Source: an uncultured Alphaproteobacteria bacterium
Lineage (GTDB): Bacteria; Pseudomonadota; Alphaproteobacteria; HIMB59; GCA-002718135
DNA length: 56,612 nucleotides
Assembly (NCBI GenBank): GCA_902511405.1
Contig: CABXEZ010000007.1
Span: 1 to 56,612, forward strand
Reading direction: 5' to 3'
The position numbers were made by a program, and so were the translations under genes. Below the pieces are notes generated by a model, which was not told the origin of the DNA, made no database searches, and was given only the letters and a program-made list of their open reading frames with translations. How positions within the stretch are numbered: the first letter of the stretch is position 1; every line of letters starts with the position of its first letter. Below, in pieces: positions 54,598 through 56,612 of this stretch.

Positions 54598-55579
54598 TTA
54601 TGACGCATTAAGCCACTCATTAATCCATTTTTCTTTATTTCCATCTATATCTCTTGGATCTAGCTGAATAGCGTTTGGAATTTCTAATTTATTATAAGCC
54701 TCAGGAAGACTAACACTAGTTACTGGATACATAATATTTGTTGAAGGAATGACAGATTGGAAATCATCTGAAATCATAAAATTTAAAAAATTATTGGCCA
54801 TCTCTTTATTTTTAGAACTTTTTAAAATTCCTGCAAATTCTATTGAAATGTAATTGCCTTCTTCAAAAGTAGATGCTGAGATATCATTGTTTTCTTCAAA
54901 CATAATATGAGCTGCAGGAGATGAGCTATAACTTAATACTAAATCTGCTTCACCAGCCATAAAAAAATTGTAATAAGCGTCTGTCCATCCTTTAGTGACA
55001 GAAATTATTTTTTTATTTAATTTTTTCCAATTACTCTGTGCATCATTACCATAAAGCGCTTTCATCCAAGTTAATAAACCTAATCCAGGAGTAGATGTTC
55101 TAGGGTCTTGTATTACAATTCTCGCATCTGTTGAATTAATTAGCTCGAACATTGACTTAGGAGGGTTTTTTAAATTTTTGTTATTATAGACAAAGGCAAA
55201 GTATCCATAATTATATGGTACAAACAATTTACTTTCCCAATTTATAGGAAGATTAAGTTTATCATTAAGATCTGTTAATGAATGATTATCAAACAAATTG
55301 GATTTTTTTTGCCGACTCAAATAAATTCATATCTAAGCCCAAAATAATATCTGCCTTAGTGTTACTTCCCTCTAAGATAACCTTGTTTAAAAGTGTGGCG
55401 GCACTATCAACAGCGACTAATTCTAAATCAATTTGATAAGTCTCTTCAAATTGTTTTTCAATTAATGGACCCGGTCCCCATTCGGATACAAATGAGTCAT
55501 ATGTGTAAATTGTAATTTTTTCAGCTTTAACAACAGTTGTTAAAAGCAAAAATGATAAAGTAATATAAATAAATTTCAT
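54598..55579 (-). CDS. thiB: Thiamine-binding periplasmic protein ThiB, frameshifted at an A8 run
   Basis: The N-terminal part from ATG 55579 has a signal peptide (MKFIYITLSFLLLTTVVKA) and the ThiB opening ITIYTYDSFVSEWGPGP, then KADIILGLDMNLFESAKK. The rest (NLFVPYNYGYFAF-type segment, PRTSTPGLGLLTWMKA, TKGWTDAYYNFFMAGEAD, SYSSSPAAH) is in another frame. The frames meet at eight A on the coding strand (plus-strand T8, 55303-55310); seven would give one continuous protein of ~327 residues. It is either a read error, a real knock-out, or rescued by slippage. The start is set by the riboswitch-embedded GGAGG. Confidence 0.88.
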
Positions 55580-55656
55580 TCTTTCCTCCGCTGGCATTAT
55601 CCAGATCAGGTTTAAAGGGTATAAATCTCAGCATTTAAGCACCCCTGAGTAGAATA
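55578..55656 (-). promoter_or_regulatory. TPP riboswitch (THI element)
   Basis: On the minus strand the conserved cores appear in order: CTCAGGGGTGC, GCTGAGA, ATACCC, AACCTGATCTGGATAATGCC and AGCGGAGGAAAG. P1 can form between AUUCU (55655-55651) and AGAAU (55582-55578); the latter includes the first two bases of the thiB start codon, and GGAGG is the thiB Shine-Dalgarno. TPP binding should therefore block translation initiation of thiB-thiP. Confidence 0.95.
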
Positions 55657-55728
55657 TAAGTATATTCCTATAAAAATTCAAACTAATTAATTGTTTTTTC
55701 AAAATTTTATGAATATAACAAGTTTTTT

Positions 55729-55805
55729 CGGGGAGTAGCGCAGCCTGGTAGCGCACCTGGTTTGGGACCAGGGGGTCGAAGGTTCGAATCCTTTCTCCCC
55801 GACCA
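55729..55805 (+). tRNA. tRNA-Pro(UGG)
   Basis: Acceptor CGGGGAG (55729-55735) pairs with CTCCCCG, followed by ACCA ending at 55805. Anticodon stem CCTGG/CCAGG with loop TTTGGGA gives anticodon TGG. The T-loop is TTCGAAT. It stands alone between the thiB riboswitch and the convergent dioxygenase gene. Confidence 0.97.
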
Positions 55806-55824
55806 TTTTATTTCAATTTATTTC

Positions 55825-56612
55825 TTAATAAGGAACTTCTCCTCCCACAGCTATTCTATCCATAATTCTTCTGTGTCCTAATCCTCTTTGAGGAAAATAA
55901 TCGGCTATAGCATAATGGAGCACACTTCTATTATCCCAAATTGCTATTGTATTAGGAGTCCATTTAAATCGACAAGTCAAATCAAGTCTTTCTTGATGTT
56001 TAAATAATATATTTAAAAGTTTATCACTTTCTTCCTTCTCCATTCCAATAATTTGTCTTGTATAGGTCCAATTAACATAAAGAATTTTTCTTTTAGAGTC
56101 TGGGTTCGTTCTAACTATAGGATGAATATTAGAAAAAGCTTCTTTATATCCATTACTTTCCATTGATTGATAATTTTCATTAAAAAATTCTGCACCCCTC
56201 GAGTCATGAAGAGCTTTTTTATTTTCAATCATTTTTTTTAAATCATCATTTAATGTATCATAAGCTAATTCCATATTGGAGAACATTGTATCTCCCCCAA
56301 CAGGAGGTATCTCTAGTGATTTTAAGATTACAGCTAAAGTGGGTTGCTTGTTATAACTTGTATCTGTATGCCATCCTTCACCCCAATTATTTTTTTCATG
56401 TGGTTCTTTTATTATTCTAACAATTTCAGGAAATTCTTTTAGTCCTTTTGTATAGGCGTGAGTTTCAAGTGGGCCAAAACATTTAGATAAATTTATTTGT
56501 TCTTGTTGACTAATTGTCTGATTACGAAAAAATATTACCTTATGTTCAAAAAGTAAATTTTTAATTATTTCAATATTACTACTTGATGTATCTTTTAAAT
56601 TTATACCGTTAA
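55825..56612 (-). CDS. TauD/TfdA-family Fe(II)/2-oxoglutarate dioxygenase, 5' end beyond the window
   Basis: An open frame runs from the TAA at 55825 to the window edge (about 262 residues, N-terminus missing). The Fe(II) facial triad is visible as HTD in WHTDTSY and the distal His in SVLHYAIADYF; RRIMDR supplies the 2-oxoglutarate arginine. An internal ATG at 56286 is not the true start, because FFRNQTISQQEQ and GEGWHTD lie upstream in frame. The family releases sulfite from taurine or oxidises related substrates; the substrate cannot be told here. Confidence 0.92.
   Translation of the reverse strand, partial: NGINLKDTSSSNIEIIKNLLFEHKVIFFRNQTISQQEQINLSKCFGPLETHAYTKGLKEFPEIVRIIKEPHEKNNWGEGWHTDTSYNKQPTLAVILKSLEIPPVGGDTMFSNMELAYDTLNDDLKKMIENKKALHDSRGAEFFNENYQSMESNGYKEAFSNIHPIVRTNPDSKRKILYVNWTYTRQIIGMEKEESDKLLNILFKHQERLDLTCRFKWTPNTIAIWDNRSVLHYAIADYFPQRGLGHRRIMDRIAVGGEVPY

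Noticed and set aside
1-56612. CRISPR arrays, rRNA genes, insertion sequences, tmRNA
   Set aside because: No regularly spaced repeats, transposase motifs, rRNA landmarks or ssrA-like sequence were found on reading both strands by eye.

Overview
The window is a compact, strongly A+T-rich bacterial chromosome segment. It reads as a streamlined marine alphaproteobacterium. Supporting signs are a green-tuned proteorhodopsin, an Irr-type Fur regulator, a ubiquinol-cytochrome c chaperone, a RibB protein with a dead GTP cyclohydrolase half, a K+-independent H+-pyrophosphatase, very short or overlapping gene junctions, and alphaproteobacterial gene order (acpS-lepB-rnc-era-recO-parC; glyA-nrdR-rib genes-nusB-thiL). 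A SAR11-, HIMB59- or AEGEAN-169-like lineage fits, but the sequence alone does not let me choose between them.

Layout. 1-6.5 kb: end of msrB, then a leftward block of a small ORF6C-like gene, a C1B cysteine peptidase, topA, plsY, pyrB and a frameshifted ruvX. 6.5-9.7 kb: gatCAB, divergent from ruvX with 5 bp between the two starts. 10.1-18.7 kb: a surface-glycan island bounded by a broken copy and an intact copy of tRNA-Ser(GCU). 18.7-28.2 kb: dapA, smpB, rpoZ, rsh, acpS, lepB, rnc, era, recO, parC. 28.3-29.5 kb: gcdH on the minus strand. 29.5-38.5 kb: rpiB, glyA, nrdR, ribD, ribE, ribBX, ribH, nusB, thiL, hppA. 38.5-41.3 kb: bamE, a bc1 assembly chaperone, rpmF, plsX, ihfA, a MerR gene. 41.4-42.2 kb: proteorhodopsin as its own unit. 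42.2-47.4 kb: rplM, rpsI, argC, a small lipoprotein, hom, recJ. 47.5-53 kb: tRNA-Glu, a quinone oxidoreductase, acetoacetyl-CoA synthetase, irr, a hydrolase and nhaD. 53-55.7 kb: thiB-thiP under a TPP riboswitch. 55.7 kb to the end: tRNA-Pro and a TauD-type dioxygenase that runs off the window.

The most notable region is the tRNA-Ser island. A 31-bp direct repeat that includes the anticodon loop marks its ends. Just inside the left end, a short gene joins the first ~31 residues of a tyrosine recombinase to the last ~75 residues of a CgeB-like glycosyltransferase. The rest encodes an ABC exporter, an O-antigen ligase/polymerase, a sulfotransferase-like protein, and a four-gene overlapping operon (YjbQ, CMP-sugar synthetase, DRE-TIM aldolase, SDR) that could make and activate an unusual 2-keto acid sugar. 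Decayed HupE/UreJ and glycosyltransferase remnants show turnover.

Other oddities are an integrase-arm-like N-terminal extension on aspartate carbamoyltransferase, single-base homopolymer frameshifts in ruvX and thiB, a TPP riboswitch whose P1 helix reaches into the start codon, and a hairpin that could mask the proteorhodopsin ribosome binding site. No CRISPR array, rRNA or insertion sequence was seen.
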